The notes: a model not told the origin generated them from the letters alone. A DNA stretch of 9,140 nucleotides from Flavobacteriaceae bacterium (GCA_030618945.1 JAUXCI010000092.1:1-9140), one strand, 5' to 3'. Shown: positions 1 to 7,236, counted from the stretch's first letter. Program-made: numbers and translations.

Positions 1-1408
1 CAGTTGTGTTTCCCACAGCGTCCAGTTTATCGGTACGTTCGCGTACCTCTTTAGGTAATTCGGCCATTTCAGCAATGCCCCCTGCATTATCCGATATTGG
101 CCCATAAGCATCAACAGCTAACTGTATCCCTGTATTTGCCAGCATTCCTACAGCAGCGATGGCAATTCCATACAAACCTGCAAAATGATGTGAAATAATG
201 ATTGCAGCAGCTATCAATAAAATTGGAATAGCAGTAGACATCATACCTACACCTAAACCAGCAATAATATTAGTGGCTGCTCCTGTTTCTGATTGTTTTA
301 CAATTGACAAAACCGGCTTACCTCCTGTTCCCGTATAATACTCCGTTACTTTTCCAACCATGAATCCTGCTATCAATCCAGCAAGAGTTGCATAAAAAAC
401 GCCCATAGCACCAAATGGCAAACCTTCAACTGATTCAGGTATCATATTTGTAATGATAAAATAGGAAGCAATTATCATAAGGAATCCTGATCCGAATTCT
501 CCAAAATTTAAGGCTGTATGAGGATTTCCACCATCTTTAACTCTCACGAACATAGTCCCTATAATTGACATAATGATTCCAACTGCGGCTAGCGCAAGAG
601 GTAAATATACCGCACCAAGTCCGTTATAACCATCCGTAAAAATCAAGGCTCCCAATACCATGGTACCAATAATTGATCCAACATAAGATTCAAAAAGGTC
701 AGCTCCCATCCCGGCAACGTCACCTACATTATCACCAACGTTATCAGCAATGGTTGCAGGGTTTAACGGGTGATCCTCCGGAATTCCTGCTTCAACTTTT
801 CCTACCAGGTCGGCCCCAACATCAGCGGCCTTTGTATAAATTCCTCCACCTACTCTTGCAAATAAGGCAATGGATGAAGCTCCTAAAGAAAATCCAGAAA
901 GCACATTAAGCACCATTGGAATGTTTTCTTCTCCAGGCCACATCGATTGATATAACATAAATAAACTGCTGAGTCCCAATACACCGAGACCTACAACTCC
1001 AAGTCCCATAACTGCACCACCGGCAAAAGCAACTTCAAGAGCCCTTCCCAAAGAGGTTTTGGCGGCTTGAGTGGTTCTTACATTTGCCTTAGTAGCAACC
1101 TTCATACCAATAAATCCTGCCAATCCAGAACAGATAGCACCTATAACAAACGAAAAGGCCACCATACCGTTTGATCCGGTTTCATAAGCTCCTTTAAAAT
1201 ATAGTAAAATCGCTACTGCTAAAACAAAGATCGCGAGAATTTTATACTCAGCTTTTAAGAAGGACATTGCCCCATCAGCAATGCTTTTTGCAATTCTAGA
1301 CATCTTAGCGTCCCCTGCTTCTTGTTTAGTTACCCATGCATTTTTAATGAATACAAATACCAGAGCAACAACTCCAAATAACGGTAAATAATTTACGATT
1401 AATTCCAT
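1..1408 (-). CDS. hppA: Membrane-integral ion-pumping pyrophosphatase, 5' part (runs off left edge)
   Basis: This enzyme hydrolyses inorganic pyrophosphate in the cytoplasmic membrane and couples it to outward pumping of H+ or Na+. The first 469 codons are visible, reading leftwards from the ATG at 1406-1408; the family is usually about 660-800 residues, so the C-terminal third is missing. The protein is strongly hydrophobic with many membrane helices. The pyrophosphate/Mg-binding signature [11 protein letters not shown] lies at about residues 196-206 and the second acidic cluster, DNVGDNVGD, at about 222-230; both are intact. The last visible residues are GNTT. H+ versus Na+ specificity cannot be assigned. 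The soluble pyrophosphatase gene lies upstream on the same strand, but a terminator separates them, so this gene probably has its own promoter in 1409-1475. A weak TAnnTTTG-like TACTTTTA (plus-strand 1452-1459) is the only candidate, without a matching -33 box. Family assignment is near certain. Confidence 0.96.
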   Translation of the reverse strand, partial: MELIVNYLPLFGVVALVFVFIKNAWVTKQEAGDAKMSRIAKSIADGAMSFLKAEYKILAIFVLAVAILLYFKGAYETGSNGMVAFSFVIGAICSGLAGFIGMKVATKANVRTTQAAKTSLGRALEVAFAGGAVMGLGVVGLGVLGLSSLFMLYQSMWPGEENIPMVLNVLSGFSLGASSIALFARVGGGIYTKAADVGADLVGKVEAGIPEDHPLNPATIADNVGDNVGDVAGMGADLFESYVGSIIGTMVLGALIFTDGYNGLGAVYLPLALAAVGIIMSIIGTMFVRVKDGGNPHTALNFGEFGSGFLMIIASYFIITNMIPESVEGLPFGAMGVFYATLAGLIAGFMVGKVTEYYTGTGGKPVLSIVKQSETGAATNIIAGLGVGMMSTAIPILLIAAAIIISHHFAGLYGIAIAAVGMLANTGIQLAVDAYGPISDNAGGIAEMAELPKEVRERTDKLDAVGNTT

Positions 1409-1475
1409 TTCAATTATTAATTTTTTATGAGTGATTTGATTTTTGAGGTGCTAAAAGTAAACAATCTTAGGTGAT

Positions 1476-1505
1476 AAAAAAAACCACCAATATGATTATT
1501 GGTGG
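1476..1505 (-). terminator. Rho-independent terminator of ppa
   Basis: Read on the minus strand, an 8-bp perfect stem (CCACCAAT / ATTGGTGG, plus-strand arms 1498-1505 and 1484-1491) with a six-base loop is followed directly by eight U residues (A-run at 1476-1483). It starts 33 bases after the ppa stop codon. It should end the ppa transcript before hppA, so the two pyrophosphatase genes are likely transcribed separately or joined only by readthrough. The tract carries no comparable U-run on the plus strand. Confidence 0.88.
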
Positions 1506-1538
1506 CTAGATAATATAGCAGGTCTTTATCTACTAAAT

Positions 1539-2066
1539 CTATATGGTAAAAGTTCTGTTTTTCTTGTGCTCGCTATCGTCATATCTCTTTACACATTGAT
1601 TGTAAATCTTGATGGCTTCTTCAGCATTTCCCCATCCGCCTGTATCAACTTTTTTTTCTTCAAGGTCTTTATATACCTGAAAAAAATGTTCAATTTCTTT
1701 TAACCTATGAGGGTTTAAATCGGATATATCCTTGCGCTTGCTATAAACAGGATCATTAACAGGAACACAAATAATTTTTTCATCCGGTCCTTTTTCATCT
1801 GTCATATGAAAAACACCTATAGGGCGCACTTCCATTACGACCATTGGGTAAGTAGGTTCTGCACCTAAAACCAAAACATCTAAAGGGTCCTTATCCAAGG
1901 CAAGTGTTTCAGGAATAAATCCATAATCACCAGGATACATCATTGACGAGAATAACATTCTGTCAAAGCGAATTTTATGAAGAATAAAATCATATTCATA
2001 TTTATTTCTGCTCCCTTTTGGGATTTCTATCAATACATCAAAGGTGATCTCGGGTTTAGCACTCAT
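1539..2066 (-). CDS. ppa: Soluble inorganic pyrophosphatase, family I
   Basis: This is a cytoplasmic Mg-dependent enzyme that hydrolyses pyrophosphate to two phosphates and so drives nucleic acid, protein and lipid synthesis forward. The 175-residue length is normal for bacterial family I. By alignment from memory with the E. coli enzyme, the active-site set is present: E14, K22, R36, Y44, Y48, the acidic motif D58-x-D60-P-L-D63, then D90, D95, K97 and Y132-K133. The second position of the acidic motif is Lys59 where Gly, Ser, Asp or Asn is usual. The C-terminus ends in a short charged tail. The start is the ATG at 2064-2066, preceded by an A/T-rich leader and a TAnnTTTG element 18 bases upstream. 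It is followed by a strong terminator and then by hppA on the same strand. Confidence 0.97.
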   Translation of the reverse strand: MSAKPEITFDVLIEIPKGSRNKYEYDFILHKIRFDRMLFSSMMYPGDYGFIPETLALDKDPLDVLVLGAEPTYPMVVMEVRPIGVFHMTDEKGPDEKIICVPVNDPVYSKRKDISDLNPHRLKEIEHFFQVYKDLEEKKVDTGGWGNAEEAIKIYNQCVKRYDDSEHKKNRTFTI

Positions 2067-2084
2067 GTTTTATTATTTTTTTTG

Positions 2085-2092
2085 CAAAAATA
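2085..2092 (-). promoter_or_regulatory. Bacteroidota-type -7 element upstream of ppa
   Basis: On the minus strand this reads TATTTTTG, a full match to the TAnnTTTG -7 consensus of Bacteroidota primary sigma factor promoters. It lies 18 bases before the ppa ATG, which would give a very short leader. A TTG that could serve as a -33 box is present, but about 23 bases upstream, wider than the usual 17-20. The motif is therefore seen directly, and promoter function is inferred. Confidence 0.5.
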
Positions 2093-2254
2093 CAAATTTC
2101 ATTGACTTAAGATGCCAATTTGACCATCTAATATGTAGTCTGCCTCTAAAAATGACTTTGCCAACATGCATAAAATGGACTAAAATGAAAACGAATACCA
2201 ATATTTAATGCTATTTTGAATATTTTTATTGGCTGAAACCTCTTTTATCAAAAA

Positions 2255-2704
2255 ATGATCAAACTATTACATCATCAAGAATCTTCCGTTGCAAAACAAA
2301 TCTATAAGACTTTTCAGGTGTCCTATGCCGTTGAAGCCGGGTTACTGGGGAGCAATGACTTTCCTCCTTTAAAAAGAACCGTAAAAGACATCATGGAAAG
2401 CAATACTACATTTTATGGGTATTTAAAGAAGGATGTGCTGATGGCGGTCATGGAGATTCAAATCAATAAGACTCATATACACATTCAAAGTTTAACCGTA
2501 GATCCATTGTATTTTAGACAAGGCATAGGAAATTCATTACTCAATTTTTCCATTAACTCTTTCCCTTCTGAGACTTATACCGTAGAAACGGGGCTCGGCA
2601 ATATTCCTGCCATACTCCTATACGAGAATTTTGGATTTATCAAACAGAAGACCTGGATGACTGAGGTTGGTATTGAAAAAATAGCTTTTAAACTTAAAAA
2701 ATAA
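2255..2704 (+). CDS. GNAT-family N-acetyltransferase
   Basis: This is a probable cytoplasmic acyl-CoA-dependent acetyltransferase of 149 residues, with unknown substrate. The visible GNAT features are a strand ending in SLTVDP at about 79-84, the acetyl-CoA pyrophosphate loop RQGIG at 88-92 (motif A), and a motif B segment N116-IPAILLYENFGF whose Tyr123 is at the position of the usual general-acid tyrosine. The R/Q that normally opens the Q/R-x-x-G-x-G loop is Phe87 here. The start is the first ATG after an A-rich leader with no Shine-Dalgarno sequence. It is divergent from ppa across a 188-base gap and 86 bases ahead of the YfcC-type transporter, which has its own -7 element, so it is probably a separate unit. 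The family call is firm; the substrate cannot be inferred. Confidence 0.85.
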   Translation: MIKLLHHQESSVAKQIYKTFQVSYAVEAGLLGSNDFPPLKRTVKDIMESNTTFYGYLKKDVLMAVMEIQINKTHIHIQSLTVDPLYFRQGIGNSLLNFSINSFPSETYTVETGLGNIPAILLYENFGFIKQKTWMTEVGIEKIAFKLKK

Positions 2705-2754
2705 ATTCACAGCTTTTTGACTTATTAGCCAAAACCTTATCTTGCAGGTAAATC

Positions 2755-2762
2755 TACATTTG
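2755..2762 (+). promoter_or_regulatory. -7 element upstream of the YfcC-type transporter
   Basis: TACATTTG matches the Bacteroidota TAnnTTTG -7 consensus exactly and lies 28 bases before the transporter ATG. No TTG occurs at the ideal 17-20 base spacing; the nearest are 10 bases (2742-2744) and 35 bases (2717-2719) away. It is a plausible promoter for the transporter and the second GNAT gene, supported by only one of the two boxes. Confidence 0.45.
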
Positions 2763-2790
2763 TGTTTAACAAACCAGTGCCTTTTCCTTT

Positions 2791-4287
2791 ATGAGAAAAC
2801 TAAAATTTCCAACAGCGCAAACCATTCTATTTGTCATTGCCGGATTGGTGGCGCTTTTAACCTGGATTGTTCCGGCTGGCAAATATGATGGCCTATCTTA
2901 TAATGCTGATGATAAAACATTCGATATAATCAGTTCGGAAAAAGTAGTTTCCATGCCTGCAACCCAAGAAACCCTGGATAATTTGAACATCAATATTCCC
3001 CTTGAAAAATTCACCAGTGGCGACATCTATAAGCCTATTGGTATTCCTAACACTTATAAATCATTGGAATCAAGGCCACAGGGATTTGCCGCTTTTGTCC
3101 AATCCCCCGTAAAGGGAATTGTTGCCGCCTCTGACATCATTTTTCTGGTGTTGATCATTGGAGGTTTGATAGGAGTGATGAATCTGACCGGAGCCTTTGA
3201 TGCCGGAATTTCATGGCTGGCTCAGACCCTTAAGGGACGGGAATATCTATTGATCATTCTTGTAACCACATTGGTTGCTTTGGGAGGAACAACTTTTGGT
3301 CTTGCAGAAGAAACCATGGCTTTCTTCCCTATTTTGATCCCTGTTTTTTTAGCGGCAAAATATGATGAAATCGTGGGCTTATCCTGTATCTTTTTGGGAT
3401 CAGCAATTGGAACCATGTGTTCAACGGTAAATCCATTTTCTACAATTATTGCCTCTGATTCGGCAGGAATTAACTGGACTACAGGGCTCAATGGCAGAAT
3501 TATAATGCTTATTCTCTGCTTAAGCGTCTGCATCATTTACATACTCCGTTACGCCAAAAAGGTTAAAAATGATCCTAGTAAATCATTAATTTATGATGAA
3601 AAAAAAGCCTTGCGTTCAAATGACTATCTAAAACCACAAGAAACATCAATAAAACTCACAAACAGATTACGCGTTGTGATCCTCATTTTTAGCATGAGTT
3701 TTATAGTGATGATCATTGGTGTATCCCTTTTGAAATGGTGGTTTGTAGAAATGACCGCTACTTTTTTGGTAGGTGCTATTCTCATTGGATTTGTAGGTAA
3801 AATCAAAGAATATGATTTTGTAGAGGCTTTTTCTAAAGGCGCTGGCAGCTTGTTAAGCGTTGCCTTTATCATTGGTATTGCCAGAGGGGTTTCAGTAATC
3901 ATGGATGATGGCCTTATTAGTGATACCATGTTGTATCATGCCAGTACCATCACCGAAGGCATGAATAAGGGTATTTTTACCAATGCCATGCTCATTATTT
4001 ATGGGGGCCTGTCTTTTTTTATACCTTCTTCCTCAGGAATGGCAGTATTGACCATGCCTATCATATCGCCATTGGCTGATACAGTTGGCGTGGGCCGAGA
4101 AGTTATAGTGAACACCTATTTATACGGAATGGGGCTCTTCTATTTGATCAATCCAACCGGTCTTATTTTAGCCTCACTCGCTATAGTCAAGGTGGGCTAT
4201 GACAAATGGCTTAAATTTGTGATTCCCTTGTCAATAATTTTGCTAGCGCTGACCATGGCGGTATTGACCCTATCTGTTTATTTATAA
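2791..4287 (+). CDS. YfcC-family (DcuC/ArcD-like) membrane transporter
   Basis: This is a polytopic inner-membrane carrier of 498 residues in the YfcC family, related to C4-dicarboxylate (DcuC) carriers and arginine/ornithine exchangers. The substrate is not known from sequence. A first membrane helix (about 8-28) is followed by a long extracytoplasmic loop (about 30-100), then many further hydrophobic helices with a charged cytoplasmic loop around 250-290. Family hallmarks are GGTTFGLAEE (165-174), a VNPFSTIIAS segment (213-222), a PSSSGMAVLTMP loop (412-423) and GMGLFYLINPTG (446-457). In the family as I remember it, the last two loops usually read SGQA and GDG, so Met417 and Met447 replace a Gln and an Asp. 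The start is the ATG 28 bases after a TAnnTTTG element. The stop is 19 bases before the next acetyltransferase gene, suggesting co-transcription. Confidence 0.88.
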   Translation: MRKLKFPTAQTILFVIAGLVALLTWIVPAGKYDGLSYNADDKTFDIISSEKVVSMPATQETLDNLNINIPLEKFTSGDIYKPIGIPNTYKSLESRPQGFAAFVQSPVKGIVAASDIIFLVLIIGGLIGVMNLTGAFDAGISWLAQTLKGREYLLIILVTTLVALGGTTFGLAEETMAFFPILIPVFLAAKYDEIVGLSCIFLGSAIGTMCSTVNPFSTIIASDSAGINWTTGLNGRIIMLILCLSVCIIYILRYAKKVKNDPSKSLIYDEKKALRSNDYLKPQETSIKLTNRLRVVILIFSMSFIVMIIGVSLLKWWFVEMTATFLVGAILIGFVGKIKEYDFVEAFSKGAGSLLSVAFIIGIARGVSVIMDDGLISDTMLYHASTITEGMNKGIFTNAMLIIYGGLSFFIPSSSGMAVLTMPIISPLADTVGVGREVIVNTYLYGMGLFYLINPTGLILASLAIVKVGYDKWLKFVIPLSIILLALTMAVLTLSVYL

Positions 4288-4306
4288 ACCCAGATGCATA
4301 TTGAAA

Positions 4307-4825
4307 ATGATATTTAAAACTGAACGATTACAAATAAGGATGCTTGAAGCGGATGATGCCAATCTTTTCTTTAAAATGATGAGCGATCCAAGCGTAATGG
4401 ATCCGATTCCTCAAAAGGTTTTTAACAGAAAAGAAAGTGACTCCAAATTAGCTAAACTTATTGAAATGGAAGCTGGTTCAGATACCAGAATCTGGTGCGT
4501 GAATGAAAAAGGAAAAGATAGCCTGATTGGCATTTGTGGTTTTTTAAAAAATGATGAAAATGAGGAAGAATTAGCCTACCGTTTTATGGAAAAATACTGG
4601 GGTAAAGGGCTGGGAACCGAAATAGCCAGCGCATTGATTGATTATGGTTTTAATATGCTTAAAGCGGATAAAATCACGGCAGATGTTTATGTAAAAAATC
4701 CTAAATCAGAGAAAATTCTCAACAAATTCATGAGTCCGGTTAAAGAATTTTACAATCCAAAAGACAATTGTACTGACAGACGATACGAACTCAGCAGGGA
4801 AATTTGGTTGCAAAAAACAAATTGA
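4307..4825 (+). CDS. GNAT-family N-acetyltransferase, RimJ/RimL-like
   Basis: This is a probable cytoplasmic acetyltransferase of 172 residues. It opens with the TERLQIR motif and an acidic A-DDA segment typical of RimJ/RimL-like GNATs that modify protein N-termini or small amines. A core strand LIGICGF lies at about 73-79. The acetyl-CoA loop WGKGLGTE occupies about 98-105. A motif B segment with N131 and S134 (VKNPKSEKIL) follows. I chose the ATG at 4307 over an in-frame TTG two codons upstream because it gives the standard family N-terminus. It begins 19 bases after the transporter stop, so the two are probably co-transcribed; it may acetylate a substrate handled by the carrier, but this is only inference from position. 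It is not similar in detail to the GNAT on the other side of the transporter. Confidence 0.85.
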   Translation: MIFKTERLQIRMLEADDANLFFKMMSDPSVMDPIPQKVFNRKESDSKLAKLIEMEAGSDTRIWCVNEKGKDSLIGICGFLKNDENEEELAYRFMEKYWGKGLGTEIASALIDYGFNMLKADKITADVYVKNPKSEKILNKFMSPVKEFYNPKDNCTDRRYELSREIWLQKTN

Positions 4826-4905
4826 ATACAAGCGATGATATATTTTATTTTTTGATTTGTACATTTACCTGAATTTTATTAAAACTCCTAATTATTCTGA
4901 TCAAT

Positions 4906-5706
4906 ATGAAACAAGTACTTAGTTTATTATTACTTCTCACAATCTTATTTTCCTGTGAAAAAGAGACCAAACCAATAATTGAAGAAAAAACTGAACCTGC
5001 AGAAACAGATGTTTCCAATGAATGGATCAATCTGTTTGACGGAGTCAGTACAAAAGGGTGGAGGGCGTATAATGGCGATGAATTACCTCCAGGTTGGATT
5101 GTCAAAGATAGCGTCTTGACCTTTGATACCGAGTTGGGTCTTGAACAGGATTATACCGGTGGTAAAGACATCATCTATGGTGTTGAAGAATTTGATAATT
5201 TTGAACTTTATGTGGAATGGAAAATTCCTGAAGGTGGTAACAGCGGAATTTTTTACCATTTGAAAGAAGGTATTCCCGAGGCCGGGCCACCAGACATCTC
5301 ACCTGAATATCAGTTGATTGACGATGCAAATTATGCTTCCATTCATGACTTAACTTCGTATAATAAAAGTATGGGGGTTAAAGAAAATCTTGCCGATTTA
5401 CAGGATTGGCAAAAAACCGGTTCCGACTATGCCATGCATCCTGCAGATGATTCTCAAAAAATATTGTATCCTGTTGGTGAGTGGAATACCACGAGGATCA
5501 TCTTCACACCTGAAAAAGTGGAACATTGGCTTAATGGAAAAAAGTTACTGAGCTTTGTTCCCTGGTCTGATGAATGGCAGGCAAAGAAAAATGCCGGAAA
5601 ATGGAAAAATGCCGATCTATACGGTTCTTTTAAAACAGGTTATATTGGATTTCAGGATCATTCGAGCCCCATATGGTTCAGAAACATAAAAATTAAAAAA
5701 TTATAA
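4906..5706 (+). CDS. DUF1080 lipoprotein, putative 3-keto-glycoside lyase/hydrolase
   Basis: This is a secreted lipoprotein of 266 residues with one DUF1080 (3-keto-disaccharide hydrolase, concanavalin-like fold) domain. A hydrophobic signal ends in LFSC with the lipidated Cys17, followed by a charged linker (18-38) beginning E-K-E, which is only a partial match to the K-(D/E)2 surface-export signal. Domain hallmarks are NLFDG (42-46), GW (51-52), the DNFELYVEW strand with GGNSGIFY (97-117), EYQLIDD (134-140), GEWNTTRI (191-198), VEHWLNG (205-211), GYIGFQDH (245-252) and WFRNIKIK (257-264). Characterised members cleave 3-keto-glycosides after oxidation of the sugar at C3, by elimination or hydration. 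The oxidoreductase 11 bases downstream fits the oxidation step. A weak -7-like TACATTTA lies at 4860-4867 without a -33 partner. Domain assignment is firm; exact chemistry and substrate are inferred. Confidence 0.9.
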   Translation: MKQVLSLLLLLTILFSCEKETKPIIEEKTEPAETDVSNEWINLFDGVSTKGWRAYNGDELPPGWIVKDSVLTFDTELGLEQDYTGGKDIIYGVEEFDNFELYVEWKIPEGGNSGIFYHLKEGIPEAGPPDISPEYQLIDDANYASIHDLTSYNKSMGVKENLADLQDWQKTGSDYAMHPADDSQKILYPVGEWNTTRIIFTPEKVEHWLNGKKLLSFVPWSDEWQAKKNAGKWKNADLYGSFKTGYIGFQDHSSPIWFRNIKIKKL

Positions 5707-5717
5707 AAACACATCAA

Positions 5718-7055
5718 ATGAAAAAAAGAGATTTTATTAAAAGTACAGCGGCACTTACTTTAGGTGCTTTCCTTCCATCTCCCCTTTGGGCCCTTTCAAA
5801 AAACGAACGTTTAAGAACCGCTCATATTGGTATTAGCAATATGGGGGGAGAAGATCTTAAGGCCATCTCATCTCATGAAATGGTAGATGTTGTTGCCCTC
5901 TGCGATGTGGATTCAAACGCTCTTGAAGCAGCTCAAAAATTACACCCTAATGCTAAACTATACAGCGATTATAGAATTCTTCTTAAAGAAATGAATGATG
6001 ATATAGATGCGGTAATAGTTTCAACACCCGATCATACTCATGCTCCGGCTTCAATGATGGCTATGGAAATGAATAAGCCTGTTTATTGTCAAAAACCGCT
6101 TACCCATCACGTAGCAGAGGCTCGAGCCATGCGAAAAATGGCTGAGAAGAAGAAGCTCGTAACCCAAATGGGTATTCAGGTACATTCTTTTTATGATTAT
6201 AAATTAGCTACCTTATTAATTCAATCAGGAATTATTGGTAAAGTAAAAACGGTAAGAGCCTGGTCACCGAAAAATTGGGGTTATGACGGACCTGAACCTC
6301 AAGGTTCTGACCCTGTTCCAGAGAGTTTAGACTGGAATCTCTGGCTTGGTACGGCTAATGAAAGACCGTTTAAAAAAGGTGTTTACCATCCGGGCAATTG
6401 GAGAAAAATTATGGATTACGGTTGTGGAACACTTGGCGACATGGGCGTTCATATTTTTGACACCCCTTATAATGCCCTAAAATTGGATGTTCCCAAAACC
6501 ATTAAAAATAGTTGCAGACCTACAAATGGCTTCGGTTTCCCAGAGCATAATATCGTGACTTATGAATTTCCAGGCACCGAATATACGGATGATACCTTGA
6601 CATGGATTTGGTCAGATGGACCAGGAGCTCCACAAAAGCATGAAGATTTACTATTACCAGGCAATGAAGAACTCCCTGATCAAGGCGCCATGTTTTTAGG
6701 CGAAAAAGGAAGACTTCTGCTACCTCACTTTATGCAACTTCCTAAACTTATTGTTGACGGAAAATATCAGGACTTAGACCTTTCAATCATCAAAAATCAA
6801 GATGAAATTGGAGAGCCAACAAAAAGCTATACTACCGAAGGAAACAAACATTACCACCAGTTTGTAGACGCCTGTTTGGGAAATGCTGAAACCAGCGCCC
6901 CGTTTTCTTATGCCTCCAGACTTACTGAGACCATTTTGCTGGGCGTAATTGCCGGACGTTTCCCAGACAAGACCTTACATTGGGATAATGAAAAAGCCAA
7001 GTTTTCGGAAGCAGAAGCAAATGAGTTTTTAGATAGTCCTTATAGAAAGTTTTAA
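5718..7055 (+). CDS. Exported Gfo/Idh/MocA oxidoreductase, putative glycoside 3-dehydrogenase
   Basis: This is an NAD(P)-dependent sugar oxidoreductase of 445 residues, probably exported with its cofactor bound by the Tat system. The N-terminus KKRDFIKSTAALTLGA resembles a Tat signal but has Lys-Arg instead of Arg-Arg. The Rossmann domain begins about residue 33; its glycine loop reads G38-I-S-N-M-G43, with Ser where the second glycine is expected, followed by ALCDVD at the end of the second strand. The QKPLTH motif with catalytic-type Lys126-Pro127 and the D241-M-G-V-H245-I-F-D248 motif of the C-terminal domain are intact. Close relatives are often encoded with DUF1080 proteins, as here, and in Bacteroidota such proteins oxidise or reduce C3 of glucosides. 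It starts 11 bases after the DUF1080 stop, a clear operon arrangement. Donor, acceptor and direction of the reaction are not determined by sequence. Confidence 0.9.
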   Translation: MKKRDFIKSTAALTLGAFLPSPLWALSKNERLRTAHIGISNMGGEDLKAISSHEMVDVVALCDVDSNALEAAQKLHPNAKLYSDYRILLKEMNDDIDAVIVSTPDHTHAPASMMAMEMNKPVYCQKPLTHHVAEARAMRKMAEKKKLVTQMGIQVHSFYDYKLATLLIQSGIIGKVKTVRAWSPKNWGYDGPEPQGSDPVPESLDWNLWLGTANERPFKKGVYHPGNWRKIMDYGCGTLGDMGVHIFDTPYNALKLDVPKTIKNSCRPTNGFGFPEHNIVTYEFPGTEYTDDTLTWIWSDGPGAPQKHEDLLLPGNEELPDQGAMFLGEKGRLLLPHFMQLPKLIVDGKYQDLDLSIIKNQDEIGEPTKSYTTEGNKHYHQFVDACLGNAETSAPFSYASRLTETILLGVIAGRFPDKTLHWDNEKAKFSEAEANEFLDSPYRKF

Positions 7056-7083
7056 AGACCTGTTAAATTCTAAAGAATATGAA

Positions 7084-7109
7084 GCCTGTGCTATTTGTTT
7101 AGCATAGGC
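7084..7109 (+). terminator. Hairpin after the Gfo/Idh/MocA gene, possible weak terminator
   Basis: A 10-bp stem (GCCTGTGCTA pairing with TAGCATAGGC, one G-U pair) with a six-base TTTGTT loop starts 28 bases after the oxidoreductase stop. What follows is GTTCTGTTG rather than a run of T, so it may be a weak or factor-assisted terminator, or a 3'-end stabiliser. It separates the DUF1080/oxidoreductase pair from the small ORF and aldo/keto reductase. The hairpin is seen directly; its termination function is inferred. Confidence 0.45.
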
Positions 7110-7137
7110 GTTCTGTTGAATGGAATAAAATCAGTTT

Positions 7138-7236
7138 ATGAATAGATTGAGCTTCTTACTGCTGTTTTTTCTGGGAAGTCTATTTTTAAGCCATGGTCAA
7201 GGTCTTTATCTATCATATGATTTCTTACCTTTATAA
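7138..7236 (+). CDS. Possible 32-residue secreted peptide or signal-peptide remnant
   Basis: This short ORF opens at ATG 7138, closes at TAA 7234-7236 and has a stop 12 bases upstream in the same frame. The product MNRLSFLLLFFLGSLFLSHG continues for 12 residues ending YDFLPL. It has the form of a Sec signal peptide: one basic residue, a 13-residue hydrophobic core and a small/polar region with a likely cleavage around Gly20-Gln21, leaving only about 12 mature residues. The leader before the ATG is A/T-rich, as for the other genes here. The TAA is followed at once by an in-frame ATG of the aldo/keto reductase reading frame. It may be a real micropeptide, a regulatory leader, or the stump of a secreted protein whose body was lost. 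I recognise no family, and the ORF could be chance. Confidence 0.35.
   Translation: MNRLSFLLLFFLGSLFLSHGQGLYLSYDFLPL

Noticed and set aside
673..909. 78-codon open frame on the plus strand
   Set aside because: It lies wholly inside hppA on the opposite strand, is rich in Gln/His/Leu from reverse-complemented membrane codons and has no family features.
2102..2134. E. coli-like TTGACT ... TAATAT promoter boxes
   Set aside because: The spacing is 21 bases, and Bacteroidota primary sigma factors use TTG/TAnnTTTG boxes, so this is probably chance in AT-rich DNA.
3222..3929. Two minus-strand open frames of about 100 codons
   Set aside because: They are antisense to conserved membrane segments of the YfcC-type carrier; the products are low-complexity and resemble nothing.
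4301..4306. TTG start two codons upstream for the second GNAT
   Set aside because: The ATG at 4307 gives the usual family N-terminus, so the weaker codon is not needed.
4845..5105. 86-codon minus-strand open frame
   Set aside because: It overlaps the signal peptide and first domain strands of the DUF1080 lipoprotein, which is clearly the real gene.
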